Assembly (NCBI RefSeq): GCF_018687195.1
Contig: NZ_CP061321.1
Location: 1,302,001 to 1,366,000 of the forward strand
DNA: 64,000 bases
Reading direction: 5' to 3'
From: Polynucleobacter sp. MWH-UH2A
GTDB taxonomy: Bacteria; Pseudomonadota; Gammaproteobacteria; Burkholderiales; Burkholderiaceae
The notes under the pieces were generated by a model. The model was given only the letters and a program-made list of their open reading frames with translations. It was not told where the DNA came from and made no database searches. The translations under genes were made by a program, and so were the position numbers. Of the stretch, positions 1-9,171 are shown piece after piece (the first letter of the stretch is position 1; every line of letters starts with the position of its first letter).

Positions 1-51
1 AATTTGTTTAGCTGCTGCGATTAAACCCAAAGCTTGGTGACTATTCTTCAT
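1..51 (-). CDS. Partial gene, start only, last gene of liv operon
   Basis: The first 17 codons of a minus-strand gene are visible, beginning MKNSHQALGLIAAAKQI. Its ATG (51-49) overlaps the TGA stop of the upstream M20 deacylase in an ATGA arrangement, so the two are very likely translationally coupled. The rest lies beyond the window. Too little remains to name it. Its position suggests a second enzyme acting on the substrate imported by the adjacent ABC transporter, which is inference. Confidence 0.5.
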   Translation of the reverse strand, partial: MKNSHQALGLIAAAKQI

Positions 52-1202
52 TTTCCAGTTTGCTGCCAATCCGTAATCAGATCTTCAAAAATTTGGGTGG
101 CATCGGTAATTTTGTCTACGTAGCAAAATTCATCGGTTTGATGTGCCATCTCTGGCTGCCCAGGCCCTAGGATGACTGTAGGAGGGTTGCCGATAGCAGG
201 CTTTAGTGCAGAAGCATCTGTAAAGTAAGAAACCGTTTTTTCAGTTGGTCTAACGCCATTGACTTGCTCACAACGGTCAAATACTTTGGCCATCCAAGGG
301 TCGTTTGCAGGTGTATATACGCCTTCAATGTCAATGATGGTTTCTAGTTTCACAACTGGGCCTAGGGCTTTACATAGACAGCCGTAGATATGTTTATGAC
401 TCTGCCCCGCTACCGTACGAATATCTAAAGTCATTTCAGCAGCATCAGGCACAGAATTGATATTTAAACCGGCTTTAGCGGTACCCACATTCAATGTGCC
501 TTGCCCCATCATGGGATGAACAGGCGTATCAAAAGTAAATTGCTCAAGAGTGAGTGCTGCTTTTGCTAATTTGTAGAATGCATTGTCACCACGCTCTGGC
601 ATCGATCCATGAGCAGTAACGCCCTCAGTAGAAGCTTTGAGCCAATAGGCGCCCTTGTGACCAAGGAGTGGTTCATTGGCGGTGGGCTCTGCAACGACAA
701 AGCAACCAGCGGGGCCTAAAAATTTCAGAATCTCATCACTCGCAGCTAGATGAAACGCGCCTTCACAACCCGTCTCTTCTCCTGCGGTAATAATCATGCT
801 GATACCACCGCCGGCTTTGGCAGTTTGCGCGGTTTTCATGGCGGCAACAATAAATGCAGCGACGCCACTTTTCATATCGCTAGAGCCACGGCCAAATAAT
901 TTGCCATCATCGATTACACCGGCAAATGGCTCATGCTTCCAAGATCGCGCTCCCAATGGAACTACGTCCACATGACCTGTGAAACAGATGCTTGGATTTG
1001 CAGGAGTACAAGCACCATTTTTGGCCACTAGACTCATCCGTCGTGGGGCAAACTCAATCTTGCGACACTCAAAACCAGCCGACTCCAAAATGCTCGCTAG
1101 AAAATTACAAATCTGGTCTTCATTACCAGGAGGGTTAACAGTATTAAAGCGGATCAGCTCTTGGGTTAAGGCAATCGGATCAGGAATAGTCATCATATTC
1201 AT
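48..1202 (-). CDS. argE: M20 family metallo-deacylase, ArgE-like
   Basis: A cytosolic di-zinc hydrolase of the M20 peptidase family (ArgE/DapE/carboxypeptidase G2), 384 aa, normal length. The metal-binding segments are visible: GHVDVVP near residue 77, GRGSSDMKSG near 104 and the catalytic glutamate pair in AGEETGCEG near 140. A dimerisation-domain motif TAHGS follows at about 195. It is 38 bp downstream of livF and overlaps the next gene by 4 bp, so it belongs to the transporter operon. ArgE (N-acetylornithine deacetylase) is the closest family name. The transporter context points instead to deacylation of an imported N-acyl amino acid or similar amide. Family confident, substrate not. Confidence 0.8.
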   Translation of the reverse strand: MNMMTIPDPIALTQELIRFNTVNPPGNEDQICNFLASILESAGFECRKIEFAPRRMSLVAKNGACTPANPSICFTGHVDVVPLGARSWKHEPFAGVIDDGKLFGRGSSDMKSGVAAFIVAAMKTAQTAKAGGGISMIITAGEETGCEGAFHLAASDEILKFLGPAGCFVVAEPTANEPLLGHKGAYWLKASTEGVTAHGSMPERGDNAFYKLAKAALTLEQFTFDTPVHPMMGQGTLNVGTAKAGLNINSVPDAAEMTLDIRTVAGQSHKHIYGCLCKALGPVVKLETIIDIEGVYTPANDPWMAKVFDRCEQVNGVRPTEKTVSYFTDASALKPAIGNPPTVILGPGQPEMAHQTDEFCYVDKITDATQIFEDLITDWQQTGK

Positions 1203-1240
1203 TCGAGCAAATTAGGTTGAGGGTACTTAGTTGAATAGAC

Positions 1241-1951
1241 TTACCCAAAATAGGCAGCTTGCACCTCTGAATTTTCAGCAAGCTCAGTAGCGCTACCCTG
1301 CGCTACGACCTGCCCTTTCGCAATCACATAGCCGCGATGCGAAATAGCTAAGGTTTGACGTACATTTTGCTCAACCAGCAAGACTGTTGTCCCCATTTGA
1401 TTGATTTCTTTGATGATTTTGAAGTTCTCTTTCACAAACAAAGGAGAGAGACCCAAGGAAGGCTCATCAAAAATGAGAAGTTCAGGAGAGCTCATTAAGC
1501 TACGGCCAATTGCCAACATGGCTTGCTCACCGCCAGACATGGTTCCTGCCAATTGATTAGAGCGTTCAGCCAGACGCGGAAATAAAGTCTTTACCCGTTC
1601 GCGACGTTCCTGTATCACCTTTTGATCGCCAACTAGATATGCGCCTGCTGATAAATTTTCATCGACCGTCATTCTAGGAAAAACACGACGCCCCTCCGGC
1701 ACACAAGCAATACCTTGACCAATAATGCGGTGAGTAGCTAAATGCGTGATGTCCGCACCATTAAAAGTAATCTTGCCACGATTAGCTGGAGTTAAACCCA
1801 GGATAGATCGAATGAGAGTGGATTTTCCCGCGCCATTGGCACCCAAGATACAAGTGATTTGTCCACGCTCGACCTGAATCGATACGTCTTCAAGAACATC
1901 AATCCGATCGTAGGCTGTGTTGATATGGTCGATTTCTAATAAGGCCATCAT
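1241..1951 (-). CDS. livF: Branched-chain amino acid/amide ABC transporter ATPase LivF
   Basis: The second ATPase of a LivKHMGF-type importer, 236 aa. The Walker A loop GANGAGKST lies at about residues 37-45, a good signature MSGGEQ near 138, and Walker B LLIFDEPSLG followed by the switch histidine region near 160-190. The start codon overlaps the stop of livG (TAATG), so translation is coupled. It should pair with LivG as the cytoplasmic motor on LivHM. Unlike LivG, its signature motif is canonical, so at least one full ATP site can form. Confidence 0.93.
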   Translation of the reverse strand: MMALLEIDHINTAYDRIDVLEDVSIQVERGQITCILGANGAGKSTLIRSILGLTPANRGKITFNGADITHLATHRIIGQGIACVPEGRRVFPRMTVDENLSAGAYLVGDQKVIQERRERVKTLFPRLAERSNQLAGTMSGGEQAMLAIGRSLMSSPELLIFDEPSLGLSPLFVKENFKIIKEINQMGTTVLLVEQNVRQTLAISHRGYVIAKGQVVAQGSATELAENSEVQAAYFG

Positions 1952-2748
1952 TATTCCTGCCCCAAATAGGCAACCTGAACTTCACGGTTGCTCACGATTT
2001 CATCATAAGTGCCTTCGGCAATCTTTTTACCGTAATTCAGGACGATACAACGCTCAGTCATGCGCTGAATTAAGCCCATTTCGTGCTCGATCAAAATAAT
2101 CGTAAAGGGTTTGATTTTGCTACGCACCTGCAAAATATCATTCATCACTTCTGCAGTTTCGTCATGTGTCATACCTGCGGATGGCTCATCTAACAACAGG
2201 AGATCAGGTTCGCTAATTAAGGCTCGACAAATTTCAATACGACGTCGATCAATCATCGGCAGACTGGCAACCGGCTCAAATATTTTGGGGGCCAATTTAG
2301 GGTTGAAGGTCTTTAATAAGCTTTCTACCTGCTCGACTACCCTTTCATACTCAGCCTTAAACGCCTTACGAGAGAGTAAATTAAAGAGCAAACCCGTATT
2401 AAGGCGACGATTATCGCCAATGGCAATATTGTCAAATACCGTTAATGGCAAAGACAAGCGTGAGCGTTGGAATGTTCTAGTAATGGCATTCAGATAAACC
2501 TGCTGGGCAGTTGCATCAGTTAAATCTTGGCCACGAAAATGTACACGTCCAGAACTAGCGCGATACAAGCCAGTGATGACATTAAAAAATGTTGTCTTAC
2601 CAGATCCATTAGGGCCTAAAAGACCTAGAACCTCGCCTTCATTCACATGCAAATTCAAGGAGTCCAGCGCTGTAACACCACCAAAACGCATGGTGAGATC
2701 TTGTGCTTCTAACAATTTAGTCTTGGAATTCAAAGATTGCTGGCTCAT
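1951..2748 (-). CDS. livG: Branched-chain amino acid/amide ABC transporter ATPase LivG
   Basis: The first ATPase of the importer, 265 aa. Walker A GPNGSGKTT is at about residues 45-53 and Walker B LLLLDEPSAGM at about 183-193. The C-terminal extension typical of LivG is present. The ABC signature, which normally contains a glycine (LSxGQ), reads LPMID at residues 163-167, so the usual Ser and Gly are missing. This suggests an asymmetric motor in which one composite ATP site is degenerate. It overlaps livM by 4 bp upstream and livF by 1 bp downstream. Confidence 0.92.
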   Translation of the reverse strand: MSQQSLNSKTKLLEAQDLTMRFGGVTALDSLNLHVNEGEVLGLLGPNGSGKTTFFNVITGLYRASSGRVHFRGQDLTDATAQQVYLNAITRTFQRSRLSLPLTVFDNIAIGDNRRLNTGLLFNLLSRKAFKAEYERVVEQVESLLKTFNPKLAPKIFEPVASLPMIDRRRIEICRALISEPDLLLLDEPSAGMTHDETAEVMNDILQVRSKIKPFTIILIEHEMGLIQRMTERCIVLNYGKKIAEGTYDEIVSNREVQVAYLGQE

Positions 2749-3887
2749 TCTTTTCCTCCCGCTCTACTGGCAGGAAAATACTGGCGAACACGTCTTGGCA
2801 ATAAACCATCGGGACGGAATAACAAGATCAATATCACCACAATCGCATACAGCAGAAAGCGATACTCCTGAATAAACTGTAATTTCTCCGGCAGAATCAC
2901 CACAATCGCAGCCGCAGGAATAATTCCCCATGGGTTTCCAATGCCCCCAAGAATCACAATCGAAACCAGGATCAAAGAATCAGCAAAAGTGAAGTTATTT
3001 GGCGCCACATAGGCTGTCATCATGCCGTAGAGCGCACCAGCCAAGCCCGCAACAAAATTACCCAAAGTAAACGCAACAATTTTCCAATGGGCGATATTGA
3101 CCCCAAAAGTAGAAGCAGCAATCTCATCCGTGCGAACCATATCCATGCTCAAGCCAATCCATGAGCGCTCCAAGTTGCGAGTAATACGGAAGGTTGCAAT
3201 CAGCAGAACTAAGGCAATCACTAAATAGGGAATGTAGAAGGAAATCTCAACACCACCCACCTCTAGCCCATCAGAAAGATTCCAGCCAAAAATGGTTAAC
3301 GGTGGAATTTTTAAGCCTTGTGGACCACCCAGGGTGTCGTTAACCTCTAAGAAGTTGCGAAACAAAATACCAAAAGCAATAGTTACTAGCGCAGCATAGT
3401 GACCACGCGTTCTCAGCACTGGATAAATCAGGATAGAGCCAATTAAGGCTGAAATAGTTGCCGCAATGAACAGCACTAATAAATGCGGTACTGCGGTATG
3501 CGTAGCTAAAACTGCGGCGGTATAGCTACCGATACCAAAAAAGGCGGCGCCCGCAAAGTTCACAATACCTACGTAGCCAAATTGAATATTAAGACCCAAG
3601 CAAACGATGGAATAAATCAATACCGTTGCCAGCATTAACAAAGCGAAGTGGGAGTTATGAAACACGGCCATCATGACCAAGACGCCAATCACTGAAGCAG
3701 TTGCTGGAAAACTTGGACGCTGACTGACTGCAACCGCCAGGCGATCCATGAACCCAGTTTTCTTGCCAACTAAACTCGCAACAAAAGCAATCGCGACTAA
3801 TGCACCCACTTCCAACTGGTTTTCAGCGCCAAGTAACAAGATGCAATAGATTAAGCAAACGATGAAAGTAGAGATCAATAATTTCAT
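2745..3887 (-). CDS. livM: Branched-chain amino acid/amide ABC permease LivM
   Basis: The larger inner-membrane permease subunit, 380 aa, made almost entirely of hydrophobic helices. The first ~85 residues add three extra transmembrane segments before the core, which begins near ALLMLATVLIYSIVCLGL. The family loop GGPQGL lies at about 193-198 and the ATPase-coupling EAA-like region near GGIGNPWGII at about 313. It is separated by 2 bp from livH and overlaps livG by 4 bp. With LivH it forms the substrate channel. Confidence 0.92.
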   Translation of the reverse strand: MKLLISTFIVCLIYCILLLGAENQLEVGALVAIAFVASLVGKKTGFMDRLAVAVSQRPSFPATASVIGVLVMMAVFHNSHFALLMLATVLIYSIVCLGLNIQFGYVGIVNFAGAAFFGIGSYTAAVLATHTAVPHLLVLFIAATISALIGSILIYPVLRTRGHYAALVTIAFGILFRNFLEVNDTLGGPQGLKIPPLTIFGWNLSDGLEVGGVEISFYIPYLVIALVLLIATFRITRNLERSWIGLSMDMVRTDEIAASTFGVNIAHWKIVAFTLGNFVAGLAGALYGMMTAYVAPNNFTFADSLILVSIVILGGIGNPWGIIPAAAIVVILPEKLQFIQEYRFLLYAIVVILILLFRPDGLLPRRVRQYFPASRAGGKE

Positions 3888-3889
3888 AC

Positions 3890-4822
3890 TTACACTCGCT
3901 CACTGGATTTTTCTGAGATCAAACCAGTTGGCTTTAATCCCATAATGATGATGATCACCGCAAATGCGAATACATCTTTGTATGCGCTCGGAACGCTCGG
4001 CAAGATTGCTGGCAGCAGTACTGCCCCAACTGTCTGAAGAGCCGCAAATAAAAAACCTCCGACAATCGCCCCGTAAAAATTACCTAAACCACCAACAACC
4101 GCAGCAGAGAAGCCAATCACACCTAAAAGTAAGCCCATACTGAAATTGACTTCGTTGTAATACAAGCCATTCATCAAACCTGCTAGCGCAGCCAATGCAG
4201 ATCCCAGCATAAAAGTGATCAGCACAATTTGCCGAAAATTGATGCCCATAATGCGTGCAGTTTCACTATCTTGAGCAACTGCACGAATCGCTAATCCGAT
4301 CTTGCTTTTGGTAATTAGCCTCTGTACAGCAACAATCGTAATCACACCGGTAGCTAGAAGAATCAAACTATCCGCGCGTAATATAAATTCCCCAATGGCG
4401 ATTCCATCGCCTGGAAGCAATCTTGGAAATGGTTTTGGATTGGATCCATTTGGATAAAACAAACGTACCAACTCACGCAAAGCCAAGCCCAACATCAAAG
4501 TAACTAGCAATGTATTAATTGGGGGTGCTTTTTGGAGAGGCAGAATCAAATAGCGCGCAATGATTGCACCAAGAAATGCTGCGATCGACAGACTCACCAA
4601 TACCAGCACAAGTAACTGCAGCCATGGAGAGTCAAAAGTTCCAGCAATCCCAATATAAGTGGTGAGGCCAGCAAAGGCCCCCACCATCAAGATATCACCG
4701 TGCGAGAACTTAATAACGTCCAGAACACCAAAGTACAAGGTGAAGCCGACCGCCACAATTGCGTAAATAACGCCCAGCATCAACCCATTGAGAAGATACT
4801 GCAAAAAAATATCAAATGACAC
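3890..4822 (-). CDS. livH: Branched-chain amino acid/amide ABC permease LivH
   Basis: The smaller inner-membrane permease subunit, 310 aa, with about eight hydrophobic helices. It shows LivH hallmarks: an N-terminal YAIVAVGFTLYFGVLDVIKFSHGD segment (residues ~20-43, quoted in parts) and a GGLGNFYGAIVGG coupling loop near 243. The start is 41 bp after the binding-protein gene and its stop is 2 bp before livM. It is the second gene of the operon. Confidence 0.92.
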   Translation of the reverse strand: MSFDIFLQYLLNGLMLGVIYAIVAVGFTLYFGVLDVIKFSHGDILMVGAFAGLTTYIGIAGTFDSPWLQLLVLVLVSLSIAAFLGAIIARYLILPLQKAPPINTLLVTLMLGLALRELVRLFYPNGSNPKPFPRLLPGDGIAIGEFILRADSLILLATGVITIVAVQRLITKSKIGLAIRAVAQDSETARIMGINFRQIVLITFMLGSALAALAGLMNGLYYNEVNFSMGLLLGVIGFSAAVVGGLGNFYGAIVGGFLFAALQTVGAVLLPAILPSVPSAYKDVFAFAVIIIIMGLKPTGLISEKSSERV

Positions 4823-4862
4823 GCTAGAACACTTTCCTCTTAGCCAGAAAATCTATGAAGAA

Positions 4863-6014
4863 TTATTGGCCTAGCTTACGCTGTCCCTTGGCATACAAGC
4901 TATCTTCCCAAACAACCCATTTGCCGTCTTGCGCAACATATTTGGAAATCAATGGAACGATATTTTGACGATGATCATCAAAACTTACCTTACCAATAAT
5001 TGTTTCCACATTTTGAGTGTTGTTTAGTACTGCCATTACTTTCTTGCGATCAGGCCCAGCCTTTTCGATCGCATCAATAATGAGAGTTGCTGCAGTGTAA
5101 GCAAATGGTCCATACGCCTCTGGAGCATCAGGATATTTTTGCTGATTGTATTTAGCAATAAACCCGAGGCCACCTGGTAATTTCTCCCATGGAGCGCCTT
5201 CAATAAATGAGAGTGAACCTTCAGAGAGTTTGCCCAAACCTTCAATGTAGGCGTCAGACTTAATTCCAGAAGTGCCTTCAAATACAGCCTTGATGCCCAG
5301 GCGATCCATCTGCGTGCGAATGCGAATACCAATTGGAGTCAAACCCCCGAAGTAGACTACCTCAGGCTTTAACTCTTTTACTTTGGTTAACTCCGCTGTG
5401 AAATCCTGCTGATCTGCAGTAACGCCAAAGGTTCCCAAAATCTGTCCACCATTTTTGGCGAGATATTGAGAGAAATATTTATTGTGACCTTTACCGTAGT
5501 CGGTGGTGTCATGAATGATGACCCACTTCTTGTAACCAAGCCCTGTAAGAAACTTTGCAGCAACTTCGTTCTGGTTAATCATGGTGCCGTTAACACGGTG
5601 AACTTCTTTGTAGTTGTTGGCGTAAGTGATTTCAGGCAAAACAGCGCCCCACACCATGACTGGTAAGCCAAACTTGTGATACACGTCGACCGTGCTCATG
5701 GCTACAGCTGAACAATAATGCGTTACCCCAGCAATAATCGAACTATCCGATGCTATTTTGGTTGCAACCTGCACACCTACGTTTGGCTTACATTCATCAT
5801 CAGCCGCAACTAGTTCGTACTTGTACTTCGCATTTGGATCCTGATTCTTCAACCGAACCGCTAAATCAGCAGAGTTTCGACCGCCAATACCATTGGCTGA
5901 AACACCACCTGTCAAGGGTCCAATGTAGGCAATTTTGACCGTATCTTTAGCAGATACGCTCCCTGAAATACTGATAACTAGGGCTGCAAACAACGTAGAA
6001 ATACGTGATTTCAT
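4863..6014 (-). CDS. ABC transporter periplasmic binding protein, LivK/amide-binding type
   Basis: An exported type I periplasmic binding protein, 383 aa, first gene of the liv-type operon. A Sec signal peptide covers residues 1-22 (KSRISTLFAALVISISGSVSA) with cleavage expected after SA. The mature part opens with VKIAYIGPLTGGVSANG, the usual start of Leu/Ile/Val and amide receptors. A strong Shine-Dalgarno (aaggag) precedes the ATG. Two cysteines near residues 75 and 100 may form the conserved disulfide of this family. The ligand cannot be told from sequence; the co-transcribed deacylase hints at an acylated or amide compound. Confidence 0.88.
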   Translation of the reverse strand: MKSRISTLFAALVISISGSVSAKDTVKIAYIGPLTGGVSANGIGGRNSADLAVRLKNQDPNAKYKYELVAADDECKPNVGVQVATKIASDSSIIAGVTHYCSAVAMSTVDVYHKFGLPVMVWGAVLPEITYANNYKEVHRVNGTMINQNEVAAKFLTGLGYKKWVIIHDTTDYGKGHNKYFSQYLAKNGGQILGTFGVTADQQDFTAELTKVKELKPEVVYFGGLTPIGIRIRTQMDRLGIKAVFEGTSGIKSDAYIEGLGKLSEGSLSFIEGAPWEKLPGGLGFIAKYNQQKYPDAPEAYGPFAYTAATLIIDAIEKAGPDRKKVMAVLNNTQNVETIIGKVSFDDHRQNIVPLISKYVAQDGKWVVWEDSLYAKGQRKLGQ

Positions 6015-6214
6015 GCTGGGTCTCCTTATTTATAGGTAGTACTGCTTTTTTCTTAGTGTAGCAAAGCTTTAAAACTTGAATATACAACTCATAAAAATGA
6101 TGAAGTAATACGTATAAGTCATAAATTGGTGCTGCATGCACCTAAGTTGAACACTCCCACCTAATTTGGTGAAGGAATGCAGTCAATCAATTCAAGCTTG
6201 GGTACTTTTCATTT

Positions 6215-7954
6215 TTAAAATATGTCTGGTTCTGGTACTGGCTTACCAAAGCTGGTTTCTAGGAAATCAAAGTCGCACCCATCTTCTGCTTGCAAAATAT
6301 GACGACTAAACATCCAGCCATACCCTCTTTCATATTTCGGTTCTGGCGCTACCCACTTTGCTTTTCTCTGGGCCAGTTCTTCATCACTAATTTCTAGATG
6401 TATTTTCCTGTTTGGTACATCGACTGTAATGAGGTCACCCGTTTTCACTAAAGCTAAGGGACCGCCAATATAAGACTCTGGTGAGGCATGCAAGATGCAA
6501 GCGCCATAACTAGTACCACTCATGCGAGCATCGGATAAGCGCAGCATGTCGCGCACACCCTGCTTAACCAACTTCACCGGAATAGGCAACATGCCCCACT
6601 CCGGCATACCAGGGCCACCTTTTGGTCCAGCGTTTCTTAGAACCAGAATATGGTCCTCTGTGACATCGAGATTTTCATCCTCAACGGCTTTTTTCATCTC
6701 AGGGTAGCTATCAAACACGAGGGCCGGGCCAGTGTGTTTGAGGAACTTCTCAGCACAGGCGCTTGGCTTAATGACTGCGCCACCTGGTGCGATATTGCCT
6801 TTCAGAACTGCTAGGGCGCCCTCTTGGTAAATCGCTTTGTCTAATGACCGAATGACATCATCGTTATACACTTGCGAATCTTTAATATTCTCACCAATGG
6901 TTTTGCCGGTGATGGTCATCGCATTTGGATTCAGATGACTGCCCATCTGTTTTAAAAGCGCTGGCATACCACCTGCGTAATAAAAGTCTTCCATCAAATA
7001 TTGATCGCCACTAGGACGAATGTTGGCAATCACCGGAACTTTTCTGCTAGCCTGGTCAAAATCTTCTAAGCTCACGGTGCAGTCTGCGCCTGCACGACGT
7101 GACATCGCAATCAAATGAATGATGGCGTTGGTACTACAACCCATCGCCATCGCTGCATTAATCGCATTTAAGAAATTGGTTTTACTGAGCACTTTTGCCG
7201 GCGTGAGATCTTCCCACACCATCTCCACAATTCTTCTACCGCAAGCAGCGGCCATCCGAGGGTGGCTTGCATCTGCTGCTGGAATACTTGATGCGCCTGG
7301 CAATGTCAACCCTAGCGCCTCAGCAATACCCATCATGGTGGCAGCGGTACCCATGGTCATACAGGTACCGTGACTACGGGCAATACCGCCTTCTACTTCC
7401 AACCACTGTGCTTCAGAGATATTGCCTGCGCGGCGCTCATCCCAATACTTCCATGCATCCGAACCCGAACCTAAAACTTTGCCTTTCCAGTTGCCACGCA
7501 ACATTGGTCCAGCGGGTAAATAGACAAACGGTAGACCCGCAGATAAAGCACCCATCACCAAGCCTGGCGTAGTCTTATCGCATCCACCCATCAGAACTGC
7601 ACCATCCACTGGATGAGAACGAATCAACTCTTCTGTTTCCATCGCCAGCATATTGCGATAGAGCATGGTGGTAGGTTTAACGTACTGCTCTGCTAATGAG
7701 ATAGCAGGCAACTCCAACGGAAATCCACCGGCTTGCAATATGCCACGCTTCACGTCTTCTACTCGTTGCCTGAAGTGCGTGTGGCAAGGATTGATATCGG
7801 ACCAGGTATTAATAATGGCAATAACCGGTTTACCTGCCCAATCCTCTGGCCCATAACCCATTTGCATAGCTCTAGAGCGATGTCCAAAGGAACGTAAATC
7901 ATCCGGTGCAAACCAGCGAGCACTACGCAAGGATTCTTTGGTCTTTTTGGACAT
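6215..7954 (-). CDS. IlvD/Edd family dehydratase, probable sugar-acid dehydratase
   Basis: A cytosolic iron-sulfur dehydratase of the dihydroxyacid/phosphogluconate dehydratase family, 579 aa. The three cluster-ligand cysteines are visible in NTWSDINPC (about 58), GGCDKTTP (about 125) and SHGTCMTMG (about 196), and the substrate-binding SDARMSGT motif lies near 486. Length and the NTWSD..PC start resemble L-arabinonate/pentonate dehydratases rather than IlvD (about 615 aa, different N-terminus). Expected reaction: aldonic acid to 2-keto-3-deoxy acid. It stands alone on the minus strand, 200 bp upstream (in map order) of the liv operon promoter region. The exact sugar acid is not resolved. Confidence 0.85.
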   Translation of the reverse strand: MSKKTKESLRSARWFAPDDLRSFGHRSRAMQMGYGPEDWAGKPVIAIINTWSDINPCHTHFRQRVEDVKRGILQAGGFPLELPAISLAEQYVKPTTMLYRNMLAMETEELIRSHPVDGAVLMGGCDKTTPGLVMGALSAGLPFVYLPAGPMLRGNWKGKVLGSGSDAWKYWDERRAGNISEAQWLEVEGGIARSHGTCMTMGTAATMMGIAEALGLTLPGASSIPAADASHPRMAAACGRRIVEMVWEDLTPAKVLSKTNFLNAINAAMAMGCSTNAIIHLIAMSRRAGADCTVSLEDFDQASRKVPVIANIRPSGDQYLMEDFYYAGGMPALLKQMGSHLNPNAMTITGKTIGENIKDSQVYNDDVIRSLDKAIYQEGALAVLKGNIAPGGAVIKPSACAEKFLKHTGPALVFDSYPEMKKAVEDENLDVTEDHILVLRNAGPKGGPGMPEWGMLPIPVKLVKQGVRDMLRLSDARMSGTSYGACILHASPESYIGGPLALVKTGDLITVDVPNRKIHLEISDEELAQRKAKWVAPEPKYERGYGWMFSRHILQAEDGCDFDFLETSFGKPVPEPDIF

Positions 7955-8123
7955 TGGCGCCTATGGATCAATATAAGAAGAAATGTAAAAGCCTATATTA
8001 ATGCTGGAAATTGCAGAAAGGGTATTCCTGCACTTGTTTTCTCCCAACCATTTAATTACCCTAGTAAAAACAGAGCATCAAGACCTAAATAAAAAACCCT
8101 AAGACCATGGGGATGGAGACCAA

Positions 8124-9140
8124 ATGAAGCACTCTTTATGGATTAAAACGCTGTGCATTTGCTATTTAGCTTGCTTTGGCTCGCTGACAGCATTTGCCCA
8201 ATCTGACTACCCCAGCAAACCCGTCAAAATCATTGTTCCCTTTCCTCCTGGCGGTACAACTGATTTAATGGCGCGCATTTCTGCCGAGCAACTCACCAAA
8301 ATTTTGAAGCAAGCCTTTGTGATTGAGAACGTCGCTGGTGGTGGTGGCGTCATTGGCGCTGAACGAGCTGCTGGTGCGCAGCCTGATGGCTACACCTTAG
8401 TGATGACTGGCGTTGGACAAAATGCCGTGGCCCATGGTTTAGATCCGAATCTCAAATATGACTCAATGAAGGATTTTGCACATATCTCACTCATTGATCT
8501 AGGGCCAAATGTTTTAGTAGTTCACCCAGACCGTCCTTTTAAAACACTGAAAGATATCGTTGACTATGCAAGAGCCAATCCTGGCAAGCTTGACTATGGT
8601 TATACCTATGCATCATCAGGTCATATGGCCATGGAGTTACTTCGCCAAGCAACTGCTACCTGCGCAGATCCCAAAAAGAAGCTGAACTGTAATCCGTTAC
8701 CGATCGTTGGCATCCCCTATCGCGGCGGTGGTCCTTTAATGAATGCCATTTTGGGTAATGAAATTCCGATGGAGTTTATCAATCAAGATGCTGCATTACC
8801 TTACGTTGCCGCCGGCAAACTCAGACCGATTGCCGTAAGTAGCTTACAACGCAACCCTTTGTACCCAAATGTCCCCACTGTCGCAGAAAGTGGCTACCCT
8901 GGGTTCCAAGCATTGTCTTGGGCAGGTATCAGCGCACCTAAAGGAACCCCTAAGCCAGCACTCGATAAATTAGAAGCTACCATGATTCAGGCACTGCAAA
9001 CCCCTGAAGTCAAGCAACGCATTGAGTCAGTCGGTTTTGTGATTCCACCATTGGGTGCGAATGCGTACAACAATTTCATGAAATCTGAAATTGAACTTTG
9101 GACTAGCTTAATTAAGAAGTCCGGAATTAAACCAGAGTAG
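8124..9140 (+). CDS. Bug family periplasmic binding protein (TctC-like), with Cys insertion
   Basis: A periplasmic solute receptor of the tripartite tricarboxylate transporter family, 338 aa. Signal peptide residues 1-26 end in AFA-Q. Family landmarks: PFPPGGTTDLMAR (about 38-50) and PDGYTL (about 87-92). A good ribosome site (ggag) is 8 bp before the ATG. Between the helix MAMELLRQAT and the usual PYRGGGP loop this copy carries an extra segment of about 14 residues with two cysteines (about residues 180 and 189), not seen in the nine other Bug proteins here. They could form a disulfide loop near the ligand site. No membrane subunits are adjacent. Confidence 0.9.
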   Translation: MKHSLWIKTLCICYLACFGSLTAFAQSDYPSKPVKIIVPFPPGGTTDLMARISAEQLTKILKQAFVIENVAGGGGVIGAERAAGAQPDGYTLVMTGVGQNAVAHGLDPNLKYDSMKDFAHISLIDLGPNVLVVHPDRPFKTLKDIVDYARANPGKLDYGYTYASSGHMAMELLRQATATCADPKKKLNCNPLPIVGIPYRGGGPLMNAILGNEIPMEFINQDAALPYVAAGKLRPIAVSSLQRNPLYPNVPTVAESGYPGFQALSWAGISAPKGTPKPALDKLEATMIQALQTPEVKQRIESVGFVIPPLGANAYNNFMKSEIELWTSLIKKSGIKPE

Positions 9141-9161
9141 TTGCTTTGGCAACTACTCTGG
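9132..9161. terminator. Long perfect hairpin between convergent genes
   Basis: A 13-bp perfect inverted repeat (9132-9144 and 9149-9161) with a 4-base TTTG loop. The TAG stop of the upstream Bug gene (9138-9140) lies inside the left arm. There is no clear U-run directly after it on the plus strand, so it may act as a shared barrier or 3'-end stabiliser for the two convergent transcripts rather than a textbook intrinsic terminator. Confidence 0.6.
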
Positions 9162-9171
9162 CGAGTTAGTT

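Noticed and set aside
979-1215. Plus-strand frame opposite the M20 deacylase start
   Set aside because: Antisense shadow of a conserved gene.
8001-8102. A 33-codon frame upstream of the Bug gene at 8124
   Set aside because: No ribosome site, ordinary composition, lies in the expected promoter/leader region.
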